From Polynucleobacter sp. TUM22923 (GTDB lineage: Bacteria > Pseudomonadota > Gammaproteobacteria > Burkholderiales > Burkholderiaceae): DNA of 64,000 bases. The position numbers were made by a program, and so were the translations under genes. This document shows positions 41,210 to 49,312 of the stretch, piece by piece (position 1 is the first letter of the stretch; each line of letters begins with the position of its first letter). Location of the stretch: assembly GCF_030295705.1 (NCBI RefSeq), contig NZ_AP027274.1:1736001-1800000 (forward strand), read 5' to 3'. The notes under the pieces are model-generated. The model saw nothing but the letters and a program-made list of their open reading frames with translations, was not told the DNA's origin and did not search any database.

Positions 41210-42112
41210 ATGCAAATACGTCACCTGATTTTTTTTATCTTCATACTCTCCGCTATTTATGTCTATTACAGAGGCAAAGTGCGGTTCGGTATAGTTCGAT
41301 CCCTGATGGATTATCAGGTGCTGCTAGCCCCCATCAATTGCTTGCTTTATCTATTTTCTAAAACCAAGGCGGGCGCCTATATTCCAACCAAAGATTTTCC
41401 AGAAATGCAGCTGATTCAAGATAATTGGGAAATCATTCGAGATGAAGCTCTTGCCCTGAATGCCGATGGCGCTATTGCGGTGGCTACCGGGTACAACGAT
41501 ATTGGATTTAACTCTTTCTTTAGAACGGGATGGAAGCGTTTTCATCTCTATTGGTATGGCAAAGAAATGCCCTCAGCTCAAGCAAGCTGCCCAAAAACCG
41601 TGGCGCTTCTGAAAGCCATTCCCTCAGTTAAGGCAGCCATGTTTGCCTCTTTGCCGCCAGGGGCAACCTTAGTACGCCATAGAGACCCTTATGTAGGCTC
41701 TTTGCGTTATCACATCGGCCTAGTAACCCCCAATGATCCTAAATGCTTTATTGATGTGGATGGAGAGCGCTACTACTGGAAGGATGGCGAGGCCGTCATG
41801 TTTGATGAAACCTACATTCATTTTGCGGCAAACGAAACGGATCATCAGCGCATTGTGCTGTTTTGCGACATAGAGCGTCCCGTCTATACAAAGCCGATGC
41901 AGCTTTTTAACCGCTGGTTTGGGCGCTATGTAATGAGTGCTGCAGCTTCTCAGAATGTAGAGGGCGAGAAGGTTGGGCTTGTAAACGTGCTCTTTAAGTA
42001 TTTTTACCATTTGAGAGCGCAGGCAAAAAAACTAAAAGCCAAGCACCGTAGCGTTTATTACCTTGGAAAATGGGTGCTTATTTTAGGAATCTTATGGGCA
42101 ATCTTTTGGTAA
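41210..42112 (+). CDS. Aspartyl/asparaginyl beta-hydroxylase family, LpxO-like lipid A hydroxylase
   Basis: About 300 residues from the ATG at 41210. Membrane helices lie at both ends (about 5-22 and the last 20 residues). The Fe(II)/2-oxoglutarate dioxygenase domain has RHRDPYVGSLRYHIGL (His-x-Asp) and YIHFAANETDHQRIVLFCDIERP (second His and Arg). LpxO hydroxylates the 3'-acyloxyacyl chain of lipid A at the inner membrane; the membrane ends and motif spacing fit this subgroup. Two acyltransferases of lipid A type are in the same window. Confidence 0.85.
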   Translation: MQIRHLIFFIFILSAIYVYYRGKVRFGIVRSLMDYQVLLAPINCLLYLFSKTKAGAYIPTKDFPEMQLIQDNWEIIRDEALALNADGAIAVATGYNDIGFNSFFRTGWKRFHLYWYGKEMPSAQASCPKTVALLKAIPSVKAAMFASLPPGATLVRHRDPYVGSLRYHIGLVTPNDPKCFIDVDGERYYWKDGEAVMFDETYIHFAANETDHQRIVLFCDIERPVYTKPMQLFNRWFGRYVMSAAASQNVEGEKVGLVNVLFKYFYHLRAQAKKLKAKHRSVYYLGKWVLILGILWAIFW

Positions 42113-42115
42113 GTC

Positions 42116-42412
42116 CTAAGGCCCTAGGATTTGAATAATCTGCTCTGGGGTGATTGAGCCCCAGATTTCCAGCCGCTTCTGACGACTATTTTGGCCAGAC
42201 AAAAACTGAATTTGCTTTTGAGGAATTCTGAGTTGCTTTGAAAGCCAGGCCAATAGCATTTCATTAGCTTGATTTTCTGAAGCCGGCGCTTGTAGGGATA
42301 TTTTTAAGCAGCCATCATGCAAACCAACGACCTTAGTCAGTTTTGCTCCTGGCTGGCAATGCAAATTGAGCACAATTCCGCCGGGCGTTTGTTTTAACCA
42401 AATAGGGTTCAT
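42116..42412 (-). CDS. DUF167 family protein (YggU-like)
   Basis: A 98-residue protein from the ATG at 42410-42412. Family patterns are LHCQPGAKLTKVVGLHDG, LKISLQAPASENQANEMLLAWL and SRQKRLEIWG. The fold is known from structures, but no function is established. Convergent with the LpxO-like gene, 3 nt apart. Confidence 0.88.
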   Translation of the reverse strand: MNPIWLKQTPGGIVLNLHCQPGAKLTKVVGLHDGCLKISLQAPASENQANEMLLAWLSKQLRIPQKQIQFLSGQNSRQKRLEIWGSITPEQIIQILGP

Positions 42413-42434
42413 CAAAGTACTTTAAACTTAAAAG

Positions 42435-43100
42435 ATGATTATGAAGAACTCTGCCGCTTTAGACCACCTATTTGACAATAATCGCGAATGGGCAAGCAGC
42501 ATGGTTGCACAAGATCCCGATTTTTTCAAACGCTTGGTAGCACAGCAAGCTCCGGAGTATTTATGGATTGGTTGCTCAGACAGCCGCGTTCCCGCCAATG
42601 AGATTGTCAATTTAGAGCCAGGAGAGCTGTTTGTTCATCGCAACGTAGCTAACGTTGTTGTGCATACAGATCTCAACTGTTTATCGGTTATTCAGTTTGC
42701 AATCGACCTACTTAAGGTAAAGCATATTTTAGTTGTGGGTCACTATGGCTGCTCTGGTGTCCACGCGGCACTTGCTGATAAGCGCATTGGATTGGCGGAC
42801 AATTGGTTAAGGCACGTGAAGGATGTTCATCAAAAACATGCACGCTATCTTGGTGAGGCAATACCTACCCCTAAACGCCAAGATCGTTTGTGCGAGCTCA
42901 ATGTTATCGAGCAAGTGGTGAATGTTTGCGAAACTACTATCGTTCAAGATGCCTGGGCTAGAGGTCAAGAGCTCACCGTACATGGCTGGGCCTATCGACT
43001 TGAAACTGGTCTGGTAAACGATTTGGGAATGTCGATTAGTTCTCCCGATGAAATGAACACTCGCTACGCCACATCGTTAACGCGCTATCAAGCCACATAA
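42435..43100 (+). CDS. can: Beta-class carbonic anhydrase
   Basis: A 221-residue zinc enzyme interconverting CO2 and bicarbonate. Zinc ligands are C in WIGCSDSRVPANE, then H and C in VVGHYGCSGVHAAL, with the Asp-Arg dyad in CSDSR. The C-terminal half matches E. coli Can (YRLETGLVNDLGMSISSPDE). It provides bicarbonate for carboxylations such as fatty acid synthesis. The next gene starts 2 nt after its stop. Confidence 0.96.
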   Translation: MIMKNSAALDHLFDNNREWASSMVAQDPDFFKRLVAQQAPEYLWIGCSDSRVPANEIVNLEPGELFVHRNVANVVVHTDLNCLSVIQFAIDLLKVKHILVVGHYGCSGVHAALADKRIGLADNWLRHVKDVHQKHARYLGEAIPTPKRQDRLCELNVIEQVVNVCETTIVQDAWARGQELTVHGWAYRLETGLVNDLGMSISSPDEMNTRYATSLTRYQAT

Positions 43101-43102
43101 AA

Positions 43103-43996
43103 TTGATCTTGTTTAAAAAATTAGCTAATTACCTGAGTATTGCTGTACTGAGAATCCTGGTAGCGCTGCCCTATAAGGCTTTAGTCCGCTTTGGCTATGG
43201 CTTGGGCTCTCTGATGACACTAATACCAAGTGAGCGTAATCGAGTTGTACAAACAAATCTCACGCTATGTTTTCCGGAATTAAATGCTCAAAAAATAAAT
43301 GGGCTGCGTAAGCTACATTGGCGATTGTTGGGAAGAAGCTTGGTCGAAAAAAGTATTATTTGGCTTGGCACTAAAAAACAGCTCGCTCAAATGATTGAGG
43401 TCCAATCAGAGGTTGATCTTAGTGATAGACAGCCTCGTATTCTAGTAAATATGCATTTTGTTGGGATTGAAGGCAGCATTATTTTGAGCGCACTTGCGCA
43501 GGAAAAAGGGTGGCCTCGTACCTCAGGATTTTTTCAAAGAATGAAAAATCCTTTCTTTAACAAAAAAATTATTGCATGGCGTAATCGTTTTGGCGGAAAC
43601 TCCATTGATCGCCAAGGTAACACTATCGCACTCATACGAGAGATCCGCAAAGGTAGCTTCATTATCATTGCCCCAGATATCGATTTAGGTCTAAAGGATT
43701 CTACTTTCGTACCCTTTTTTAATATTCAGACCAATACAATCACTGCTGTTTCTAGATTGGCCAAAATAACTGGTGCTCAAGTCTGCATGATGATCACCAC
43801 CCTGAAACCAAATGGGCTTGGTTATATTTGCAATATCAGCAGACCTCTCGAGAACTTCCCTAGCGATGATCCTGTGGTCGACACCGCAAGACTGAATCAA
43901 ATCTTCGAGGCGGAAATTCGTTTAAGACCAGCTGAATACTATTGGGTCCATAAGCGGTTTAAAAACCGCCCATCGAATGAGGCAAGCCCGTATTAA
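43103..43996 (+). CDS. Lipid A-type lauroyl acyltransferase, LpxL/HtrB family
   Basis: A 297-residue acyltransferase with an N-terminal membrane segment (about 8-38), the catalytic H(X)4E as HFVGIE near 118-123, and the block IAPDIDLGLKDSTFVPFF that carries the second family motif. It is paralogous to the protein at 19790, and the pair may add two secondary acyl chains. The start is TTG at 43103, directly after the carbonic anhydrase stop. Confidence 0.87.
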   Translation: MILFKKLANYLSIAVLRILVALPYKALVRFGYGLGSLMTLIPSERNRVVQTNLTLCFPELNAQKINGLRKLHWRLLGRSLVEKSIIWLGTKKQLAQMIEVQSEVDLSDRQPRILVNMHFVGIEGSIILSALAQEKGWPRTSGFFQRMKNPFFNKKIIAWRNRFGGNSIDRQGNTIALIREIRKGSFIIIAPDIDLGLKDSTFVPFFNIQTNTITAVSRLAKITGAQVCMMITTLKPNGLGYICNISRPLENFPSDDPVVDTARLNQIFEAEIRLRPAEYYWVHKRFKNRPSNEASPY

Positions 43997-44054
43997 TTTT
44001 GCCCTGTCATCAATCAAGTGGACCTAAATAAGGCACTTGATTGATAATGCAAAG

Positions 44055-44792
44055 ATGGAAGAAAAAGTTCGCGTATCAAAGCTTTTATCAGAATTAGGTC
44101 TTTGCTCGCGTCGCGAGGCAGATTCCTATATTGAACAGGGTTTAGTGACTGTTGACGGCGAAGTTGTCAGTGAATTGGGTTCGCGCGCCTTTCGTAATCA
44201 AAAGATTGAGCTGCAATCTGGTGCAAAGGTACAGCAAGCATCTCGGATTACGGTGATTCTTAATAAACCCGTGGGCTTTATCTCGCACTTTGATGATGAG
44301 CAGGAGTATCAGCCTGCTGCATCCCTCATTACCCCTGAAAACTACTTTCCTAGCCCCTTGGATAGGGGCCGCAGCCCTCGCTTCAACACACGAGGCCTTG
44401 CACCTGCCGGTCGTCTAGACATTGATTCCACTGGAATGCTAGTGTTGACACAAGACGGTCGTATTGCCAAGCTCCTGATTGGGGAAAATAGCCCGATTGA
44501 AAAAGAATACTTAGTACGAGTAGAGGGTGCGCTCTCTTTTGATGATTTAGACCGCCTCAAACATGGCCTTGAGTTGGATGGGGTCACCCTTAAACCTGCC
44601 CAGGTGAGCTGGCAGAATGAGGATCAACTCCGTTTTGTATTGCGGGAAGGTCGTAAGCGCCAGATTCGTCGCATGTGCGAAATGGTGGGCCTAAAAGTAC
44701 TTGGCTTAAAACGGGTTCGCATGGGGCGCCTTTCCTTAGGACCCCTCCCCCCTGGAAAATGGCGCTTTGTCAGGCCCGATGAGCAGTTTTAA
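44055..44792 (+). CDS. rRNA pseudouridine synthase, RluB/RsuA family
   Basis: About 245 residues from the ATG at 44055 (an in-frame TTG lies 18 nt upstream). An S4 RNA-binding domain (VRVSKLLSELGLCSRREAD) precedes the synthase domain with APAGRLDIDSTGMLVLTQDG, holding the catalytic Asp, and EGRKRQIRRMCEMVGLKV. An insert around FPSPLDRGRSPRFNTRG is unlike the shortest members. The subfamily (RluB, RluE, RluF or RsuA) is not certain. prfC follows on the same strand. Confidence 0.87.
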   Translation: MEEKVRVSKLLSELGLCSRREADSYIEQGLVTVDGEVVSELGSRAFRNQKIELQSGAKVQQASRITVILNKPVGFISHFDDEQEYQPAASLITPENYFPSPLDRGRSPRFNTRGLAPAGRLDIDSTGMLVLTQDGRIAKLLIGENSPIEKEYLVRVEGALSFDDLDRLKHGLELDGVTLKPAQVSWQNEDQLRFVLREGRKRQIRRMCEMVGLKVLGLKRVRMGRLSLGPLPPGKWRFVRPDEQF

Positions 44793-44806
44793 ACATGATG
44801 CCCGCT

Positions 44807-44812
44807 TATAAT
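44807..44812 (+). promoter_or_regulatory. Consensus -10 element before prfC
   Basis: A perfect TATAAT lies at 44807-44812 and would place a transcription start near 44819, giving a very short prfC leader. The -35 region at 17 bp (CAGTTT) is poor. Confidence 0.4.
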
Positions 44813-44836
44813 TCTGTCTACTAGAATAAGCGCAGA

Positions 44837-46471
44837 ATTACCATCGATACCATCTCCACCAGCACTCCAGGCGCAGAAGTCCTTAGGCGTCGCAGCTTTG
44901 CCATCATCTCCCATCCAGATGCTGGAAAGACTACTCTCACAGAAAAATTATTGCTATACGCAGGCGCCATCCAAATTGCGGGTAGTGTAAAGGCACGTAA
45001 AGCCAGTCGACATGCCACCTCGGACTGGATGGAGATAGAAAAGCAGCGAGGCATTTCTGTTGCTAGTTCAGTCATGCAAATGGAGTATCGAGACTGCATT
45101 ATTAATTTGCTCGATACCCCCGGACACCAAGATTTTTCAGAGGATACCTATCGCGTATTGACTGCCGTCGATTCCGCACTGATGGTCATTGATGCTGCCA
45201 ATGGTGTTGAGTCACAGACCTTGCGCTTGCTGGAGGTTTGTCGCGCCAGAAATACACCTATCGTGACTTTTATCAACAAGATGGATCGCGAAGTCAAGCC
45301 GCCCATGGAGCTCATGGATGAAATTGAAACGGCGCTTGGCATTGAAGTAATGCCCTTTACTTGGCCGGTAGGCATGGGAAGATCTTTTGCTGGCGTAATC
45401 GATATTGCCAAAATGCAAATGCGCATGTTTAAGTCTGGTGAAGATCGCGTAACTGAAGATTCGCACGTCATTATTGACGTCAATGATCCCGCCCTTAAAG
45501 AGCGCTTAGGCACTGATCTAGAAAATGCACTTGCCGAAGTAGAGCTCATTAAGAATGCCATGCCCGCGTTTAACCGTGAAGCATTTTTGGCAGGCCGTCA
45601 GTCACCAGTATTTTTTGGTTCTGCCATCAATAACTTTGGCGTGAGAGAAATCCTAAATACTTTGGTTGAGCTAGCACCCTCACCAGGATCCCGAAAAGCG
45701 CTGCAAAGAGAAGTAAGCCCTGCTGAAAATAAATTCACGGCGGTGGTCTTTAAAATTCAGGCCAATATGGATCCTGCGCATCGCGACCGCGTTGCGTTTT
45801 TACGCATCTGCTCTGGGCATTTCAAACGCAGCATGAAGCTCAAGATTTGTCGCAATGGTAAAGAAGTGCGCACGAATAACGCCCTATCATTTTTATCCCA
45901 ACGTCGCGATATTTTGGATGAGGCCTTTCCGGGTGACATCATTGGACTGCCTAACCATGGACTGCTTAGGCTGGGTGATACGCTGACTGAAGGTGAGCAA
46001 CTGCAATTTACCGGCTTACCATTTTTTGCCCCTGAAATATTTCGCATGGTTGAATCAGCCGATCCCTTGCGCTCTAAGCAACTTTGTACAGGACTCATGC
46101 AGCTAGGCGAAGAAGGTGCCATTCAAGTGTTTCGCCCCATGATGGGCGGAACAATGCTGCTGGGTGCATTTGGACAACTGCAATTTGAGGTTGTTAGCCA
46201 CCGCCTACAAAGCGAATACGGGGCTGAGGTACGCTTACTACCAGCACGATACAACCTTGCACGCTGGGTTAGCTCTGATGATCCTGTTGCATTGAAGAAG
46301 TTTATTCAAGAGAACATCCATCGCATTGCAGAAGACGTTGTAGGGGCCTCTGTTTTTTTAGCCTCACACAAATCCGAGCTTGATGTAGCCCAACAGCGTT
46401 GGGAATCTATTCAGTTCCATGCCTTAAGAGAGCATGCTGGCCTGATCTATCAATCCGACCTATCTGGCTAA
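44837..46471 (+). CDS. prfC: Peptide chain release factor 3 (unusual start)
   Basis: GTPase that recycles RF1/RF2 after termination. RRRSFAIISHPDAGKTT (P-loop), DWMEIEKQRGISVASS, DTPGHQDFSEDTYR and FINKMD are all intact, with the C-terminal RF3 domain complete. The first standard in-frame start (TTG at 44951) lies after the P-loop and cannot be used. Between the in-frame TAG at 44822 and the P-loop there is no ATG, GTG or TTG, only ATT (44837) and ATC (44843, 44852). I place the start at ATT, giving 544 residues, close to the family length. The true start is unproven; see findings. Confidence 0.9.
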   Translation: MTIDTISTSTPGAEVLRRRSFAIISHPDAGKTTLTEKLLLYAGAIQIAGSVKARKASRHATSDWMEIEKQRGISVASSVMQMEYRDCIINLLDTPGHQDFSEDTYRVLTAVDSALMVIDAANGVESQTLRLLEVCRARNTPIVTFINKMDREVKPPMELMDEIETALGIEVMPFTWPVGMGRSFAGVIDIAKMQMRMFKSGEDRVTEDSHVIIDVNDPALKERLGTDLENALAEVELIKNAMPAFNREAFLAGRQSPVFFGSAINNFGVREILNTLVELAPSPGSRKALQREVSPAENKFTAVVFKIQANMDPAHRDRVAFLRICSGHFKRSMKLKICRNGKEVRTNNALSFLSQRRDILDEAFPGDIIGLPNHGLLRLGDTLTEGEQLQFTGLPFFAPEIFRMVESADPLRSKQLCTGLMQLGEEGAIQVFRPMMGGTMLLGAFGQLQFEVVSHRLQSEYGAEVRLLPARYNLARWVSSDDPVALKKFIQENIHRIAEDVVGASVFLASHKSELDVAQQRWESIQFHALREHAGLIYQSDLSG

Positions 46472-46473
46472 AT

Positions 46474-46722
46474 TTAACGCGGCGCCTGAGTAGCAAAACG
46501 GCAATCAAATACTGCTAGCAAGGCAGTGTCATTTTTTCTAAAGCTAGCGAGCTTGCCATATTGAGCGCAATAAGCATTTGCTTGCTGTGTTAATACTTCA
46601 ATAGAAGCGCCATCACTATTTAGAAAAGTGACGTGATCTGAATCTGATGCATCCGTATAAACTGCCGCACAAGCACTTAAGCCAAATATTAAAACCAACA
46701 ACGGAATTATTAAACGTTTCAT
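46474..46722 (-). CDS. Small putative lipoprotein
   Basis: An 82-residue protein of unknown function from the ATG at 46720-46722. A lipoprotein signal peptide (MKRLIIPLLVLIFGLSAC) has a good lipobox LSAC. The mature part is about 65 residues with two further cysteines (AYCAQYG, VFDCRF) that could pair. It is 11 nt downstream of the DUF2798 gene and probably co-transcribed; convergent with prfC. Confidence 0.7.
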   Translation of the reverse strand: MKRLIIPLLVLIFGLSACAAVYTDASDSDHVTFLNSDGASIEVLTQQANAYCAQYGKLASFRKNDTALLAVFDCRFATQAPR

Positions 46723-46733
46723 CCTCAATCTTT

Positions 46734-46961
46734 CTAGTGCGTTAACTTTTCTACAATTCTGGCAGTGAGTTTGCTAGCAAAAGACCGAAAAGCCAATATT
46801 CCTACTATGGCAACCGGATAGGCAAAGGCCCACACCTCAAGCCAAACCCAGAGAAAATTCTGCGCTGAACCTACCCGTACGAATGTAGTGACTAATGTAA
46901 TAGTAAAAGACATTAACGCACCCATAATGAGCGCAAAAATAAGATTCGGAATATTAGGCAT
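46734..46961 (-). CDS. DUF2798 small membrane protein
   Basis: A 75-residue protein with two membrane helices (about 5-28 and 40-60). The pattern PNLIFALIMGALMSFTIT and FLWVWLEVWAFAYPVAI is that of DUF2798. Function is unknown. Confidence 0.8.
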   Translation of the reverse strand: MPNIPNLIFALIMGALMSFTITLVTTFVRVGSAQNFLWVWLEVWAFAYPVAIVGILAFRSFASKLTARIVEKLTH

Positions 46962-47087
46962 CCGGTAATCATAGCGCTTGAAGCGCTTAGCTGGTATTCT
47001 GAATCGTGATCACTATCCCGCGCCCTAGTCAGGGGGGTTTTTGAGTAGAATCAGAAATCCATCATTTCAACTCCCTAGGAAAACTAT

Positions 47088-47327
47088 ATGGCTGCCGGCC
47101 AAAATCAAAGAAATAGAAAAAACGATTCCATGCTTACTAAAACTGGTAAAGCCAGATTAGGCCCGCTCAATGCTGCGCAATTAACAAAATTGCTTGACTC
47201 CAGCACTAAGCCAAAAGAAAAGGGCAAAATTCAACGCGCTCTGAACAAAAGAGGGCCGATGGCTGTTGCCCCCGCTCCAGCCCCAGCAGCACCAGAGTCA
47301 GCACCAGAGTCAGCACCAGCAGCGTAA
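47088..47327 (+). CDS. Small basic protein with Ala-Pro tail
   Basis: A 79-residue protein I do not recognise. The N-terminal 60 residues are rich in Lys, Arg and Asn with a short helix (LNAAQLTKLLDSS), suggesting nucleic-acid binding. The last 25 are Ala/Pro/Ser/Glu repeats (APESAPES), encoded by a 12-bp tandem repeat. TAGGA eight bases upstream and a terminator right after the stop support a real, single-gene unit. Confidence 0.65.
   Translation: MAAGQNQRNRKNDSMLTKTGKARLGPLNAAQLTKLLDSSTKPKEKGKIQRALNKRGPMAVAPAPAPAAPESAPESAPAA
47289..47312 (+). repeat. 12-bp direct tandem repeat, two copies
   Basis: GCACCAGAGTCA occurs twice in tandem, followed by a partial third copy (GCACCAGCAGCG). It keeps frame and encodes Ala-Pro-Glu-Ser units at the end of the small basic protein. 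Confidence 0.85.
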
Positions 47328-47332
47328 TAGAT

Positions 47333-47361
47333 CAACCCCGAAAGTACATCGGGGTTTTTTC
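47333..47361 (+). terminator. Terminator of the small basic protein gene
   Basis: AACCCCGA...TCGGGGTT stem with an 8-nt loop, followed by six T, six nt after the stop codon. Confidence 0.88.
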
Positions 47362-47381
47362 TTGGGTAATATGCTTTAGAT

Positions 47382-47891
47382 ATGAAGCTATTACCCCACA
47401 TTCACTCGATTTATATTGCACCTTTTGCAGGCAAAGCAATGCTGCAAATGCCCTGTGCAGAAATTATTGCCGGGCAGGGAATCAAGGGTGACCGCTATGC
47501 CACTAGCCAGGGTGCATTTTCGGGCTCGACCCCTACAAAAATTCGCCATATTAGCCTCATTGCAACTTCAGGCATTGATGATGCAAACCAAGCACTCAGG
47601 AACTTAATATCCAAGCCTTTTTTAGAGGCCGAGACACGTCGAAATATTGTGATGCAAAATATCTCCGCTCAAGATCTGAATGATTTAGTTGGGGTCGTTT
47701 TTTACCTAGGCGGCCTTAAATTTAAAGGGATTGAATTGTGTGCGCCCTGCGAAAGACCGGCCAAGCTATTAGGAAGAATGCATTTTCTTGACGCCTTTGA
47801 AAATAGAGGCGGATTGAGGGCGGAGGCATTTGAATCTGGAGTGCTTTCTTGCGGAAATACGCTTAGTGTTGTTAGGCCAAAATCGCTTTGA
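47382..47891 (+). CDS. MOSC domain protein
   Basis: A 169-residue MOSC domain (molybdenum cofactor sulfurase C-terminal) with AGQGIKGDRYA near the N-terminus, TRRNIVMQNISAQDLN and LCAPCERPAKLLG, whose Cys is the likely ligand. Such stand-alone domains are thought to carry sulfur or bind molybdopterin. The acetyltransferase gene overlaps its stop by 4 nt. Confidence 0.88.
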   Translation: MKLLPHIHSIYIAPFAGKAMLQMPCAEIIAGQGIKGDRYATSQGAFSGSTPTKIRHISLIATSGIDDANQALRNLISKPFLEAETRRNIVMQNISAQDLNDLVGVVFYLGGLKFKGIELCAPCERPAKLLGRMHFLDAFENRGGLRAEAFESGVLSCGNTLSVVRPKSL

Positions 47892-48283
47892 TTATTTATT
47901 CCGATAGCGCCGTTATCAGCGCTGAACAGGCCATTGATCTGTATAAGCGATCCACTCTAGGTGAACGACGCCCAGTAGACAATGTTGCAAGCTTTAACGA
48001 TATGCTTCTGAATGCGAATTTATTAATTACCGCCTGGGATTCGGAAAAGCTAATCGGCATTAGCCGCAGTCTCACAGACTTTTCTTATGTCGCCTATTTG
48101 GCTGATCTTGCTGTAGATGAGGCATATCAACGACAAGGGATAGGAAAGCGACTGATTGAAGAAACGAAAATGCGGCTGGGTCCTGAATGCATGATCGTCT
48201 TACTGGCCGCACCCAAGGCAAACACTTATTACGAGCACATTGGGTTTGAGCATCACTCGCGTGCCTGGGTACTCAAAAAATAA
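47888..48283 (+). CDS. GNAT family N-acetyltransferase
   Basis: A 131-residue acetyltransferase with the acetyl-CoA loop VDEAYQRQGIGKRLIEET (motif A) near 78-95. AYLADLAVD precedes it. The start is TTG overlapping the MOSC stop (TTGA); the next Met (residue 39) would cut into the fold. The substrate is unknown. Confidence 0.83.
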   Translation: MIIYSDSAVISAEQAIDLYKRSTLGERRPVDNVASFNDMLLNANLLITAWDSEKLIGISRSLTDFSYVAYLADLAVDEAYQRQGIGKRLIEETKMRLGPECMIVLLAAPKANTYYEHIGFEHHSRAWVLKK

Positions 48284-48310
48284 AGCAAGTAATTCTTATA
48301 TTATTAAGGC

Positions 48311-48955
48311 ATGACTACAACGCGCATTTGTCTTATCCGCCACGGCGAAACACTCTGGAATACCGAGAGACGGCTTCAGGGGCATACTGACATCCCCCTA
48401 AATGCTAGAGGTCAACTACAAGCGCAACAACTTGCCCTCTCTCTTAAAAAAGTCCACTTGACATTCGATGTGCTGTACACCAGCGATCTCAAAAGAGCTT
48501 CTGATACAGCCGCCGCAATAGCAACTGTTTATGACGTGCCAATGTATGCTGATCATGATTTACGTGAACGCCACTTTGGAGTGCTTCAGGGCATCACTAT
48601 TGATGAGGCCCCCTCAAAGCAGCCTCATGTTTGGCAAGCCCACCTTGCTCGTGAACAAGATCATGAACTCGAGGGTGGGGAAAGTATTTCCCAATTAGCA
48701 TTTCGCGTTAAAGGTTTCTTAGAGAAAATTGAGCAGAAACATTCTGGACAAACGATTTTGATAGTGAGTCATGGCGGAACCATGGATATGATGTATCGCA
48801 TTGCTAGCAAGCAGTCCTTAAGCTCAGCCAGGGAAGTGTCGGTACCCAATGCCTCGCTGAGCTGGATTACCCACAATACCTTTGGCTGGACCGTAGAGCG
48901 CTGGGGCGACACAAGTCATTTAGAGGGCCCCGCTCTCGAAAACGTAGATCTATAA
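48311..48955 (+). CDS. Histidine phosphatase family protein
   Basis: A 214-residue phosphatase or phosphoglycerate-mutase-like enzyme. The phosphohistidine motif is LIRHGETLWN (about 7-16), with YTSDLKRASDTA, ERHFG and VSHGGTMDMM completing the active site. Family members include GpmB- and CobC-like phosphatases; the substrate cannot be assigned. Confidence 0.9.
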   Translation: MTTTRICLIRHGETLWNTERRLQGHTDIPLNARGQLQAQQLALSLKKVHLTFDVLYTSDLKRASDTAAAIATVYDVPMYADHDLRERHFGVLQGITIDEAPSKQPHVWQAHLAREQDHELEGGESISQLAFRVKGFLEKIEQKHSGQTILIVSHGGTMDMMYRIASKQSLSSAREVSVPNASLSWITHNTFGWTVERWGDTSHLEGPALENVDL

Positions 48956-48956
48956 C

Positions 48957-48986
48957 AAAAAAGCCGCCTAATAGGCGGCTTTCTTC
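48957..48986. terminator. Bidirectional terminator
   Basis: AAAAAAGCCGCCT/AGGCGGCTTTCTT hairpin between the phosphatase gene (plus) and the small basic gene (minus), with A/T tracts on both sides. Confidence 0.88.
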
Positions 48987-48999
48987 AAAAGTACTAAGA

Positions 49000-49239
49000 C
49001 TACTTTCGAATATGGGCATGACGTGCCGCATCTTGAGACATGCCTTCGCCTTTTGGCTTGCCTTCGAGAGATTCTTTTTCAGCGGTAATTTCTTTACGAC
49101 GCTCCTTGCAAGAACCAGCGATCTCTTGAAGGGCTTTACGTGCCCTAGCAGCTGAAGCTTTAACGCCCTTACCGTGAAACTTCTCATTCTCTGCTTGATA
49201 TGTTTCGAAAGCAGCTATTAAGTTGTCATGATGAGACAT
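49000..49239 (-). CDS. Small charged hypothetical protein
   Basis: A 79-residue, highly charged, helical protein (NLIAAFETYQAENEKFHGKG, then an Ala/Arg/Lys stretch) with no cysteine. It looks like a small histone-like or nucleoid-associated protein, but I do not recognise a family. AAGGA six bases upstream supports the ATG start. Confidence 0.68.
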   Translation of the reverse strand: MSHHDNLIAAFETYQAENEKFHGKGVKASAARARKALQEIAGSCKERRKEITAEKESLEGKPKGEGMSQDAARHAHIRK

Positions 49240-49312
49240 ATGTATCCTTATTTATTATTAAAGTAATTTGCGTAATAAGTACTTTAACCCATATTCAAGG
49301 CTCAAAAGGCGA

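Noticed and set aside
46965-47050. Dyads AGCGCT/AGCGCT near 46973 and CCC/GGG before a T-run near 47030
   Set aside because: Short stems (six and three base pairs) with poor placement; too weak to call a terminator or operator.
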